Source of the DNA: an uncultured Clostridium sp.
Lineage (GTDB): Bacteria; Bacillota; Clostridia; Lachnospirales; Lachnospiraceae
Assembly (NCBI GenBank): GCA_902464345.1
Contig: CABQJA010000142.1
Location: forward strand, 1 to 6,180
Direction of reading: 5' to 3'
DNA: 6,180 nt
The notes beneath the pieces are model-generated. The model saw only the letters and a program-made list of their open reading frames with translations. It was not told the origin of the DNA and did not search any database. Both the position numbers and the translations under genes were made by a program. Below are positions 1 through 5,932 of the stretch, in pieces (position 1 is the stretch's first letter; each line of letters opens with the position of its first letter).

Positions 1-78
1 CTATAAGGATAAGTCGATTTCATTTTTTATCTTCTATATTTTTGTTTTTCTATTTTTCGATGTCTTACTTTCTATCCG

Positions 79-1443
79 TTACCTCTTATATTCTGCTGTT
101 CCGCCATTTGTCTCTACTGCCTTCCATTTCCTAATTGTCCTTACATACAGGATTAGTCCGATTCCACTGGAGATCACTTCCGATACCGGGAAGGAACACC
201 ATGTGTAGTTCAGTCCCAGAAATGAGAATAACCAGAAGATCGGTACCAGACATACAATTTGTCGTTGTAATGACAGAAACAGACTTATGCCTCCTTCTCC
301 GATTGCCTGAAAAAATACCGGCATTGTCAGTGAAAATACTGCCGGTGCAAAGCTTGCACCGATAATCGGGAATGCATGTTTTCCAATCTCTATTACTTCG
401 GGGCTTTCCGAGAATATCCGGATCAGCATTTCCGGAAATCCGATAAATCCGATGATTCCCAGCACCATAAATCCCAACGATATCAGGAATGCACTTCGCA
501 TGACCTTCCTACAACGTTCATAGGCACCTCTTGCATAATTAAAGCTTAAGATTGGGACAATACAGGTCTGCAGTCCAAAAAGAGGAATGAAGAAAAAGCT
601 CTGTAGCTTATAGTAGAGTCCAAGTACTGTAACAGCTGAGTCGGAGAATTTTGCCAGAATCACATTCAGTGCGAAAATATACACCGTATACAATCCCTGC
701 ATGACAATGGATGAATATCCATAGAAGTAAATTCTCTTTGCATAATATAAGATTTCCCGGAATTTCGGCGGTTTCCGGAAGCCCCGCACACCCGTAATAA
801 CAGCAGCGAGTACCTGTCCGCATACGGTCGCATAGGCGGCACCTGCCACACCCAGCTGCGGGAACGGTCCGATACCGAAAATTAAAACCGGATCCAGGAC
901 GATATTTGTCACTGCTCCGGCGATCTGTGCCACCATTGGCAGTTTCATATTTCCATAAGACTGATGTACCTTCGTCCAGTTTCCTTCAAGAAATGCTCCC
1001 AGACTTCCGATGCTTACAATGTTTCCATATATGATCGCATCCGTGATCACCCGCTCCGACGTGGCGGACATCATAACATATGGCCGCATGATCAGCACTG
1101 ACACAATCGCCAGTACGATCCACGTTGCAAACTCCAGCACCATACCGGTTCCGGCTGCTTTCTCCGCCTCCTCTGCTTTGCCCTGTGCATATTTCCTCGC
1201 CATATAAGTATTCACACCGACACCGGTACCCACCGCCAGTGCTATGATGATCAGCTGCAACGGATAGATAACCGTCAGTGCAGTCAATGCATCCTCCGAA
1301 TATTTCCCGACAAAGAAGCTGTCAACTATGTTATATAATGCCTGAATCAGCATCGCCAGCATAACCGGCGGTGCCACCTTCAGGAGTATTTTCCCGATTC
1401 GTTCTGTTCCAAAATAATCATTCTCTGTAGTTTCTGTATGCAT
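79..1443 (-). CDS. MATE family multidrug/cation antiporter
   Basis: An inner-membrane efflux protein of the MATE family, which exports organic cations or drugs in exchange for Na+ or H+. The 454-residue protein has the usual family length (about 440-460) and alternating hydrophobic segments consistent with 12 membrane helices in two homologous halves, roughly residues 15-220 and 235-440. Family-typical stretches are ALYNIVDSFFVGK (residues 35-47, with D41 in helix 1), GVNTYMARKYAQG (76-88), a conserved Asp in the first half (D184, in NIVLDPVLIFG), and the second-half counterpart LGLYYKLQSFF (274-284) followed by QTCIVPILSFNYARG. The ATG at 1443 is the only sensible start; the SD is weak (GGGAAAG four bases upstream, with a better AAAGGAAAGG too far away). 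It lies 76 bases downstream of the amidase gene on the same strand, so co-transcription is possible. The substrate cannot be predicted. The family call is secure. Confidence 0.95.
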   Translation of the reverse strand: MHTETTENDYFGTERIGKILLKVAPPVMLAMLIQALYNIVDSFFVGKYSEDALTALTVIYPLQLIIIALAVGTGVGVNTYMARKYAQGKAEEAEKAAGTGMVLEFATWIVLAIVSVLIMRPYVMMSATSERVITDAIIYGNIVSIGSLGAFLEGNWTKVHQSYGNMKLPMVAQIAGAVTNIVLDPVLIFGIGPFPQLGVAGAAYATVCGQVLAAVITGVRGFRKPPKFREILYYAKRIYFYGYSSIVMQGLYTVYIFALNVILAKFSDSAVTVLGLYYKLQSFFFIPLFGLQTCIVPILSFNYARGAYERCRKVMRSAFLISLGFMVLGIIGFIGFPEMLIRIFSESPEVIEIGKHAFPIIGASFAPAVFSLTMPVFFQAIGEGGISLFLSLQRQIVCLVPIFWLFSFLGLNYTWCSFPVSEVISSGIGLILYVRTIRKWKAVETNGGTAEYKR

Positions 1444-1519
1444 AATGCTTTCCCGGAATCCTTTCCTTTACTACTCTCATTCCGTCCTGGTTGTTCTAAG
1501 ATGCAATACCCGTTTCGCT

Positions 1520-2509
1520 TTAATACCCTGTTGCAAAATACTGATCGATTCCATTTGCAATCCCGGCTGCAATCCGGTTCTGATAATCATCCGATGCCAT
1601 CTTAAGATCTTCATCCGGATTCGTCATATATCCCATTTCCACGATCGTCACCGGCACCTGTGCCCAGTTAATACCGCTCATGCTGTCAGTCTCCCATACA
1701 TATTCCCGTCTGCATCCGGTCGCTGCGGTCAGTCCATCCAGCACGTCTGTCGATAGTGCTTTACTCTGCTCATATAATCCGCCATTATACACATTTGATG
1801 CTGTCTGGCAGATGGTCATCGCGCCATTCACCGATGTATCTGTGGAACCATTTGCATGAATCCGGATCAATGCGGCTGCACCTGCATCATTGGCCATCTG
1901 CGCCCGCTCCGCATTGCTGATATCCACATCATTGGTCGTCCGGATCATAAGCACCGTATATCCCCTGCGTTCCAACTCTGCCTGCAGCTTCAGTGCCACC
2001 TGCAGCGTCAGTTCATACTCTGCCAGCCCGCTGGTTGCACCTCTGGTACCTCCGGCTACCTTTGCTTTGGTTTCTGTTGCTCCGGGGCCTACCGGTTCCT
2101 GCTCGCTGTTGCCATACTGCTGATGTCCTGCATCGATTGCAATCAACTGTCCATTCCCGGTTACGCCCACGTTCTCGGTTGCCGACTCTGATGCTGCTTC
2201 GCTCTCCTCGGTAGGTTCTGTTGTCTCCTCAGTTTCCGTCACCACTTCTGTTGTGGCTTCTGTTGTTGCCTTCGTCGTGGCTTCCGTTGTAACAGTCCCT
2301 GTCGTGATTGTTTCTGCCGTACTTGCATCTGCATCCTCACTCTTGCTACCGCAGGCAGTCAATCCTAACATTAATGTCAGTGCAACTATTACCCCCAGTA
2401 TCCTCTTCCCTGTTATTCTTTGTTCGGTTATTCTTTTTTCAGTTATTCTTCTTTCTGTCATTTTCTTCCTAATTTGTGCTTTTATGATTCTTTTCTTTGC
2501 CAGTTCCAA
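1520..2509 (-). CDS. N-acetylmuramoyl-L-alanine amidase, lipoprotein (Amidase_3 family)
   Basis: A surface-anchored zinc amidase that cleaves the MurNAc-L-Ala bond of peptidoglycan. Order of parts, numbered from the TTG start: a Lys/Arg-rich N-terminus with the repeated pentapeptide RITE(K/Q) at about 21-35; a hydrophobic segment at 37-50; a lipobox LTAC with the lipidated Cys at 53; a Thr/Glu-rich low-complexity linker at about 59-115; and the catalytic domain at 121-329. Visible Amidase_3 motifs are IAIDAGHQ (zinc His129), the Glu in AEYELTLQVALKL (probably E164), RIHANGS (zinc His218) and TIVEMGYMTNPDED (catalytic Glu291). All key residues are present and the domain runs to the normal C-terminal helix. 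The start is uncertain. The TTG at 2509 has GGAGGGAGCGGAG upstream, while an in-frame ATG at 2461 has AGGAAG close before it and would give a signal peptide of more usual length. Its cellular role (cell separation, turnover or spore-related) is not determinable here. Confidence 0.93.
   Translation of the reverse strand: MELAKKRIIKAQIRKKMTERRITEKRITEQRITGKRILGVIVALTLMLGLTACGSKSEDADASTAETITTGTVTTEATTKATTEATTEVVTETEETTEPTEESEAASESATENVGVTGNGQLIAIDAGHQQYGNSEQEPVGPGATETKAKVAGGTRGATSGLAEYELTLQVALKLQAELERRGYTVLMIRTTNDVDISNAERAQMANDAGAAALIRIHANGSTDTSVNGAMTICQTASNVYNGGLYEQSKALSTDVLDGLTAATGCRREYVWETDSMSGINWAQVPVTIVEMGYMTNPDEDLKMASDDYQNRIAAGIANGIDQYFATGY
2246..2293 (-). repeat. Four 12-base repeats coding a VTTE/ATTK/ATTE/ATTE linker
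   Basis: Residues 73-88 of the amidase lipoprotein read VTTE, ATTK, ATTE, ATTE: four consecutive tetrapeptides encoded by 48 bases with a 12-base period. They sit in the extracytoplasmic Thr/Glu-rich linker between the lipid anchor and the enzyme. Such linkers are common spacers in surface lipoproteins of Clostridia. Gain or loss of units would stay in frame. Confidence 0.8.
2399..2449 (-). repeat. 15-base tandem repeat coding RITE(K/Q) at the amidase N-terminus
   Basis: Three 15-base units (2405-2449) plus a partial fourth (2399-2404) encode RITEK, RITEQ, RITGK and RI in the charged region just before the signal-peptide hydrophobic core. The shared core on the plus strand is GTTATTCTT, beginning at 2412, 2427 and 2442. 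The unit is a multiple of three, so copy-number change would lengthen or shorten the charged region without a frameshift. Confidence 0.8.
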
Positions 2510-2566
2510 TTTTCTCCGCTCCCTCCACTACCTACTGTTGTTTCTATCTCTTTTGTCATGCCATCT

Positions 2567-2595
2567 ATTTTATCACAGGCTTTTCTCTATCACAA
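2567..2595 (-). promoter_or_regulatory. Predicted sigma-A type promoter for the amidase gene
   Basis: On the minus strand there is TTGTGA (plus 2590-2595), a 17-base spacer, then TAAAAT (plus 2567-2572) preceded by an extended -10 TGA. Spacing is ideal and the -10 matches 5 of 6 consensus bases. Transcription would begin near 2560, giving a leader of about 50 bases to the TTG start, or about 100 bases to the ATG at 2461. It may also drive the MATE gene downstream. Confidence 0.65.
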
Positions 2596-2610
2596 GGCAT
2601 CTGCATTTTC

Positions 2611-2639
2611 TTGACATTCCTCACAGAAATGTGTAAGGT
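2611..2639 (+). promoter_or_regulatory. Possible promoter for the EamA transporter gene
   Basis: A perfect -35 box, TTGACA, lies at 2611-2616. At the correct 17-base spacing the -10 position holds only TAAGGT (2634-2639), a poor match. A better -10-like TACAAT lies at 2658-2663 but has no matching -35. The spacer contains a small dyad (2619-2638). The -35 is convincing; the exact -10 is not. Confidence 0.35.
2619..2638 (+). promoter_or_regulatory. Small dyad with GAAA loop between -35 and start of the transporter gene
   Basis: CCTCACA at 2619-2625 pairs with TGTG plus AGG at 2630-2638 around a GAAA loop, with a two-base bulge (TA). It lies in the spacer next to the TTGACA box, so it could be an operator or chance. 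There is no U-tract, so it is not a terminator. Confidence 0.2.
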
Positions 2640-2681
2640 AAATGCGCAATCAATAATTACAATATTTCTATGTTTTAATAT

Positions 2682-2687
2682 AAGGAG
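2682..2687 (+). promoter_or_regulatory. Ribosome binding site of the EamA transporter gene
   Basis: A full AAGGAG lies nine bases before the ATG at 2697. It fixes the start of this gene and argues against any start further downstream. Confidence 0.8.
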
Positions 2688-2696
2688 CGTCTGACT

Positions 2697-3575
2697 ATGA
2701 GTGAACGGAACAAGGGAATTTTATTTATATTAATGGCTGCATTCTTCTTTGCGTTGATGAGTCTTTTTGTAAAGTTGGCCGGGGATCTGCCTTCGATGGA
2801 AAACGCTTTCTTCCGGAACATTGGAGCACTCTTTTTTGCGGGGTATATTTTATGTAAGAACCGGATTCCTGTTAAGGTTCCCAAGGGCGACCGGATCTTC
2901 TTATTTCTGAGGGCCTTCTGCGGCTCAGTCGGTCTGATCTGCAACTTTTATGCCATTGACCATCTGCACATCGCAGATGCCAATATGTTGAATAAGATGT
3001 CACCGTTTTTCGCCATCATCGCCTCTTACTTTATTTTAAAAGAAAAAGTGGCACCGTATCAGGCAATCTGTGTGATTTCTGCCTTTATCGGTACCTTATT
3101 TATTCTCCGTCCCGGATTTGATTCCATGGTGACCTTCCCCGCTCTGATCGGACTTCTGGGCGGTGTCGGAGCCGGAATCGCCTATACCATGGTGCGGGTG
3201 CTGGGTGGACACGGTGTCAAAGGACCGGTAATCGTGTTCGCCTTTTCCCTGTTCTCCACCATTGTCACCCTGCCGTTTTTAATCCTTGATTTTACCCCGA
3301 TGAACGGTCAGCAGCTCCTGTTTCTCCTGCTTGCCGGTCTTGCAGCCTCCGGCGGTCAGTTTTCTGTCACTGCTGCCTATACCCACGCTCCGGCCAAGGA
3401 TATCTCCATCTTTGATTATATGCAGATCGTCTTTTCCTCGCTCATGGGCATCCTTGTTTTACAGGAAGTTCCTGTTTTCTTAAGTATCATCGGATATGTG
3501 ATCATCATCGGTTCTTCTCTTGCCATGTTTCTGATCCGTCGGAAGAAAGAATCAGGGCATAACCTGATCCAGTAA
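2697..3575 (+). CDS. EamA/DMT-superfamily metabolite transporter
   Basis: A ten-helix membrane transporter of the drug/metabolite transporter superfamily. Its 292 residues form two EamA repeats, roughly residues 8-138 and 148-280. Supporting details are the Lys-containing first helix with MSLFVKLAGDLPS (21-33), the FFRN motif at 38-41, the end of the first repeat at FILKEKVAPYQ (112-122) followed by FIGTLFILRPG, and the second-repeat end LQEVPVFLSIIGYVIIIGS (255-273) followed by a basic cytoplasmic tail. Family members export or import amino acids, nucleobases, vitamins or S-adenosylmethionine; the substrate cannot be read from sequence. It is the only plus-strand gene here, divergent from the amidase and convergent with the YaiI/YqxD gene, whose end it overlaps by 24 bases. 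It is probably monocistronic. Confidence 0.93.
   Translation: MSERNKGILFILMAAFFFALMSLFVKLAGDLPSMENAFFRNIGALFFAGYILCKNRIPVKVPKGDRIFLFLRAFCGSVGLICNFYAIDHLHIADANMLNKMSPFFAIIASYFILKEKVAPYQAICVISAFIGTLFILRPGFDSMVTFPALIGLLGGVGAGIAYTMVRVLGGHGVKGPVIVFAFSLFSTIVTLPFLILDFTPMNGQQLLFLLLAGLAASGGQFSVTAAYTHAPAKDISIFDYMQIVFSSLMGILVLQEVPVFLSIIGYVIIIGSSLAMFLIRRKKESGHNLIQ
3551..3568. other. Inverted repeat inside the convergent gene overlap
   Basis: ATCAGG (3551-3556) and CCTGAT (3563-3568) form a perfect six-base stem with a six-base loop. It sits in the 24-base region (3552-3575) where the coding ends of the transporter and the YaiI/YqxD gene overlap, and contains the latter's TGA stop. It could slow or end transcription from either side, but neither strand has a following T-run, so I do not call it a terminator. 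Confidence 0.3.
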
Positions 3576-3998
3576 CCGCAGCAAAGATGCTTCGAATCGT
3601 GCATCATCCTCCGGTGTCCGCTTCGCCGGGCCTTTCAAATGGTGCTTCCCTTTCCCCATTCGTGCCTTCTTGGAGAGATGCCGCTCCATCAGCATCTGAT
3701 CAATATTCTCATTGGTGTACCATCTTCCGCTCTGGTGAATCGCATATGCACCTTTGCCGAGTGCCATCGCTGCCACTCCGTAATCCTGTGTCACTACCAC
3801 ATCACCTTTCCGGCATACATTGATCAATGCATAGTCTACAGCATCGGCTCCTGCTCCGATCACTTTGATCTCCGAATAATCCGATTGCAACACATGATTG
3901 GTATCACAGAGCAGCACGCAGGGCAGTCCCTGCTGCCTTGCAATCTTTTCTACAATTCTTGTTACCGGACACGCATCCGCGTCTACTAAAATCTGCAT
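3552..3998 (-). CDS. YaiI/YqxD family protein (DUF188, PIN-like)
   Basis: A small soluble protein of the UPF0178/DUF188 family, which has a PIN-like nuclease fold; its biochemical role is not established. At 148 residues it is full length. The signature start ILVDADACPV (residues 3-12) holds acidic residues D6 and D8, further acidic positions fall at D52, D55 and D66, and VVVTQDYGVAAMAL (67-80) carries D72. These would form a metal site by analogy with PIN proteins. The C-terminal third is basic (KKARMGKGKHH, 110-120) and then reads GPAKRTPEDDARFEASLLRLL, typical of the family. It starts 14 bases after the acetyltransferase stop, with a weak GGGGA-type SD, and is probably translated from the same message as the last operon gene. 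Its end overlaps the convergent transporter gene. The family call is firm; function is open. Confidence 0.93.
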   Translation of the reverse strand: MQILVDADACPVTRIVEKIARQQGLPCVLLCDTNHVLQSDYSEIKVIGAGADAVDYALINVCRKGDVVVTQDYGVAAMALGKGAYAIHQSGRWYTNENIDQMLMERHLSKKARMGKGKHHLKGPAKRTPEDDARFEASLLRLLDQVMP

Positions 3999-4012
3999 CT
4001 CACATTCCCCGC

Positions 4013-4540
4013 TTACAGCTGATATCCCATCTCATACCATTCCTCGCCGCCCCAGGTCGAGTTCGCCGTTCCATGGTTCTCATAGCCCATGCCCTCATAC
4101 ATTTTTATCTTATTTTCCAAGCAGGTTAAAATCAGCAGCTTTCTTTTGTTTGCCTTCTCTCTGCGGATATATTCTGATACAATTTTTCTTGCTAAACCCT
4201 GTCCGCGATACTCCGGCAATACATCTAATCCAAGCAGCATAACTACCTTTCCATCCGGATCATGCAGTCCCGCATCTGTGAAAAACTCATCCCGGAACTT
4301 CTCTTCATTCGTTGCGATTCCGTTAAAAAATCCTGCCATCTTCCCATTTTCTCTATCAATCGCTACCAGAAATAAATCTGCTGCCACCTTCACCCTTGCC
4401 CGCATAGCTTCTGCCGAGCAGGCCTCATTCGGTGGAAAACAGATCTGCTCTATCGCAATGGCTTCTTCTATCTCCTCCGGTCGGATGGTTCTAAACTCAA
4501 ATCGTGTATCAATTTCCTGCTGCTTCATTTCCGTCTTCAT
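4013..4540 (-). CDS. GNAT family N-acetyltransferase
   Basis: A soluble acetyl-CoA dependent N-acetyltransferase of 175 residues. The GNAT core is clear: strand beta1 in FEFRTIRPEEIEEAIAIE (14-31), then beta4 and motif A in VVMLLGLDVLPEYRGQGLARKIV (99-121), where RGQGLA is the pyrophosphate-binding loop, then motif B in LLILTCLENKIKMYEGMGYENHG (135-157). The ICFPPNEACS segment near residue 33 resembles the arylalkylamine/serotonin acetyltransferase-like subgroup, but the acceptor cannot be named. The start at 4540 is supported by AAGGAG six bases upstream. That SD and the start codon lie inside a 12-base tandem array, and in-frame codons upstream read TEKE-like repeats without another start codon before a TAA. 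The gene is 151 bases downstream of the rhomboid gene and 14 bases upstream of the YaiI/YqxD gene. Confidence 0.92.
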   Translation of the reverse strand: MKTEMKQQEIDTRFEFRTIRPEEIEEAIAIEQICFPPNEACSAEAMRARVKVAADLFLVAIDRENGKMAGFFNGIATNEEKFRDEFFTDAGLHDPDGKVVMLLGLDVLPEYRGQGLARKIVSEYIRREKANKRKLLILTCLENKIKMYEGMGYENHGTANSTWGGEEWYEMGYQL

Positions 4541-4606
4541 TTTCGTCTCCTTTTCTATCTCTTTTTCTGTTTCTTTTTCTGTCTTATTTCCTTATTTCTT
4601 TTCTAT
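4523..4606 (-). repeat. Seven-unit 12-base tandem array spanning the acetyltransferase SD and start codon
   Basis: Seven contiguous 12-base units (boundaries 4523, 4535, 4547, 4559, 4571, 4583, 4595) share a purine-rich minus-strand consensus close to ACAGAAAAAGAG. Examples on the plus strand are CTTCATTTCCGT (4523-4534), CTTCATTTTCGT (4535-4546), CTCCTTTTCTAT (4547-4558), CTCTTTTTCTGT (4559-4570), TTCTTTTTCTGT (4571-4582) and TTTCTTTTCTAT (4595-4606). The sixth unit, 4583-4594, is degenerate. The third unit supplies the AAGGAG ribosome site and the second supplies the ATG start, so two units are coding (KMKTEMK) and the rest form the untranslated leader. Confidence 0.75.
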
Positions 4607-4691
4607 ACCTGTTTCGATTGTCTGCTCTATCCTGCAACCATCTTCACCATGATCTATACTTCTTATTTCGACTGCTATTTTCGATCATTAT

Positions 4692-5258
4692 TTACTTCCG
4701 ATTCAACACATATCCGGTCACGCCTCCCACGATTCCTCCAACGATATGTGCCATATTGGAAATATTGTCCTTCACTGCGAAGCAATCATAGACCTGCTGC
4801 CCGATAAAGATTACGGCAACCAGAATAAATGTAATCGGGATTTCTCCCTGCTTAAACTCCGTAAAAGATGCCAGCAGGATAAACGCAAATACAACACCGC
4901 TTGCGCCGCAAAGTGCGACATTCCAGAAAAATATGTAATTGATCAATCCGGTCGCCAGTGCTGTGATACCGATTACCTCCAGCAGGGTCTTCGACCCGTA
5001 TTTCTCCTCCAGCATCGGTCCTAAAATCAGCAGGTACATCGCATTTCCGAGAAAATGCTCCCAGCCGCTGTGTCCGAATACATGCGTGATCAGCCGCAGA
5101 TATGTAAGCGGATTCCGAAGGGACGAATGGTAGGTCATAAATAACAGCTCTGTAATTCTTCCCTGCGTCAGGACTCCGGCCAGTGTGGCAGCGAAGCAGA
5201 TTGCTACGAAGCTTAAGACAACCGGGGAATTGAATGTGATTCTTAATTTATGTTTCAT
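4692..5258 (-). CDS. Rhomboid family intramembrane serine protease
   Basis: A membrane protease that cuts substrates within or next to their transmembrane helices. The 188-residue protein fits the compact six-helix bacterial rhomboid core with no extra domain. Visible hallmarks are the conserved loop-1/helix-2 region ITHVFGHSGWEHFLGN (57-72) with the HxxxN motif (H68, N72), the nucleophile motif GASG with Ser120 in helix 4 (ALCGASGVVFAF), and the catalytic His171 in NMAHIVGGIVGGVTGY (168-183) of helix 6. Catalytic Ser and His are both present, so it should be active. Its SD overlaps the stop codon of the preceding 57-residue gene (TAAGGAG), leaving only ten bases between them, which indicates translational coupling. 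Substrates are unknown. Confidence 0.93.
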   Translation of the reverse strand: MKHKLRITFNSPVVLSFVAICFAATLAGVLTQGRITELLFMTYHSSLRNPLTYLRLITHVFGHSGWEHFLGNAMYLLILGPMLEEKYGSKTLLEVIGITALATGLINYIFFWNVALCGASGVVFAFILLASFTEFKQGEIPITFILVAVIFIGQQVYDCFAVKDNISNMAHIVGGIVGGVTGYVLNRK

Positions 5259-5262
5259 GGAT

Positions 5263-5271
5263 GGCTCCTTA
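5263..5271 (-). promoter_or_regulatory. Rhomboid ribosome binding site fused to the upstream stop codon
   Basis: On the minus strand TAAGGAGCC carries the TAA stop of the small upstream gene and the AAGGAG site for the rhomboid start six to seven bases later. Terminating ribosomes can therefore reinitiate directly on the rhomboid gene. Confidence 0.8.
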
Positions 5272-5442
5272 CCCTATCATCTCATACTGCAGGCATTCAT
5301 ATTTCAGCCGACTGCCCTCCTGTACTTCTGCCGGCAGCAATGCCCGCGCAACCAGCTTCACATCCTCTGTTTCAATATCTGTCCGTTTCAGATTCGCATA
5401 ATCTCCATCAATTGATACTACTTCATAATACCAGGTTTCCAT
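5269..5442 (-). CDS. Small DUF3006-like protein upstream of rhomboid
   Basis: A 57-residue ORF. It begins METWYYEVVSIDGDYANL, continues through LVARALLPAEVQEGSRLKYE (30-49) and ends EMIG. The pattern of two or three short strands, an IDGDYA turn, and LLP followed by EGSRL resembles the small DUF3006 family (a short beta-rich protein with a conserved DGDYA-like start and an LLP...EGD end). That resemblance is by eye only. It has no membrane segment or signal peptide, and contains one Cys (C50). The ATG at 5442 has AAAGGAG nine bases upstream, a proper SD, and the stop is fused to the rhomboid SD, both of which support real translation. It is the first gene of the probable operon. Function is unknown; it may regulate or accompany the rhomboid protease. 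Confidence 0.75.
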   Translation of the reverse strand: METWYYEVVSIDGDYANLKRTDIETEDVKLVARALLPAEVQEGSRLKYECLQYEMIG

Positions 5443-5520
5443 CGTTCCTGTCTCCTTTCATGCCTGCGTCCGGAAGCAAAGCTCCATGCCTGCCTCTCCC
5501 GAATCGCCACAAAATCTCCG

Positions 5521-5526
5521 ATTATA
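5521..5526 (-). promoter_or_regulatory. Possible -10 element for the rhomboid operon
   Basis: A perfect TATAAT on the minus strand (plus 5521-5526) lies about 80 bases before the start of the 57-residue gene. At 17-base spacing the -35 position holds GAGTCG (plus 5544-5549), a poor match, and there is no extended -10 TG. Read-through from the 93-residue gene upstream is the alternative. Confidence 0.3.
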
Positions 5527-5633
5527 ATATGCCAAAACATGACCGACTCTCTGTTATTTAACTTTTTACTCACTAATCGTAGAGTAGGAGTTGGTATTGA
5601 GCGGATGGTTAAGAAACGCACCCTCAACTTTAT

Positions 5634-5915
5634 TTAATCATACTTAAAAACAGCTTCTAATTCTTCTAAAACATCGTGATTATCACTATATATAAAGGTT
5701 CCGTCACCATCGATTGTTCTTACAACATCAAATTCATTTTCTTTATAAATACAGCGGATAATATCACAATACGGTCCCATTTTTTTATCTAATATTACAC
5801 ACTCAGCGTTCTTTAAGCACTGCATTATCATTTTGTACTCTTCTTCGTCCGGTATTCTATTATAATTTCTAAAATACAACCTTTTATCATCACCTTGCAT
5901 GTAAAACGATTCCAT
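5634..5915 (-). CDS. Hypothetical acidic 93-residue protein
   Basis: I do not recognise this protein. It is soluble, acidic and 93 residues long, starts MESFYMQGDDKRLYFRNYN and ends in an acidic helix (HDVLEELEAVFKYD). Between them are a helix-like stretch (EEEYKMIMQCLKNAE, 25-39), a strand pair around CVILDKK and CDIIRCIYK, and a DGDGTFIYSDNHD turn near 69-81; an alpha/beta fold with three Cys is likely. The ATG at 5915 has a good SD (AAAGAGG six bases before it); an internal ATG at 5900 lacks one. Base composition and codons are visibly more AT-rich than in the genes to its left, suggesting later arrival. Size, acidity and isolation recall immunity proteins or antitoxins, but that is a guess. 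It is 191 bases upstream of the 57-residue gene. Confidence 0.7.
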   Translation of the reverse strand: MESFYMQGDDKRLYFRNYNRIPDEEEYKMIMQCLKNAECVILDKKMGPYCDIIRCIYKENEFDVVRTIDGDGTFIYSDNHDVLEELEAVFKYD

Positions 5916-5932
5916 TCTCTACCTCTTTCTAA

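Noticed and set aside
1..78. Terminator after the MATE gene
   Set aside because: The sequence is AT-rich, but no GC-containing stem followed by a T-run on the minus strand can be found.
1505..1528. AATACCC direct repeat at the amidase 3' end (1505-1511 and 1522-1528)
   Set aside because: Two seven-base copies, one within the amidase coding end, are expected by chance and do not form a hairpin.
1445..2214. Several plus-strand ORFs opposite the amidase gene
   Set aside because: They are His/Cys/Ser/Pro-rich antisense shadows of a clearly conserved amidase frame and have no SD sites.
2510..2696. Possible riboswitch ahead of the transporter gene
   Set aside because: The region is short, carries two promoters, and shows only a seven-pair dyad; no known riboswitch core or terminator/antiterminator pair is visible.
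2675..2944. Minus-strand ORF of 89 codons opposite the transporter start
   Set aside because: It is the antisense shadow of the EamA transporter N-terminus, with Lys/Arg-rich low-quality composition and no SD.
4523..4606. CRISPR-like array
   Set aside because: The units are contiguous 12-mers with no spacers, and there are no cas genes in the window.
4089..4791. Plus-strand ORFs rich in Ser/Phe/Leu opposite the acetyltransferase and its leader
   Set aside because: The hydrophobic Ser/Phe runs come from the pyrimidine-rich complement of the 12-base tandem array; there is no SD and no family resemblance.
5418..5627. Minus-strand ORF of 69 codons upstream of and overlapping the 57-residue gene
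   Set aside because: It needs a TTG start without an SD, reads Arg/Trp-rich composition typical of spurious frames, and overlaps the start of a better supported gene. The internal ATG has only a weak GAGAG upstream.
5560..5633. tRNA-like or terminator-like sequence downstream of the 93-residue gene
   Set aside because: Only five-base pairings (TTGAG/CTCAA, TACTC/GAGTA) occur, with no T-loop signature and no U-tract.
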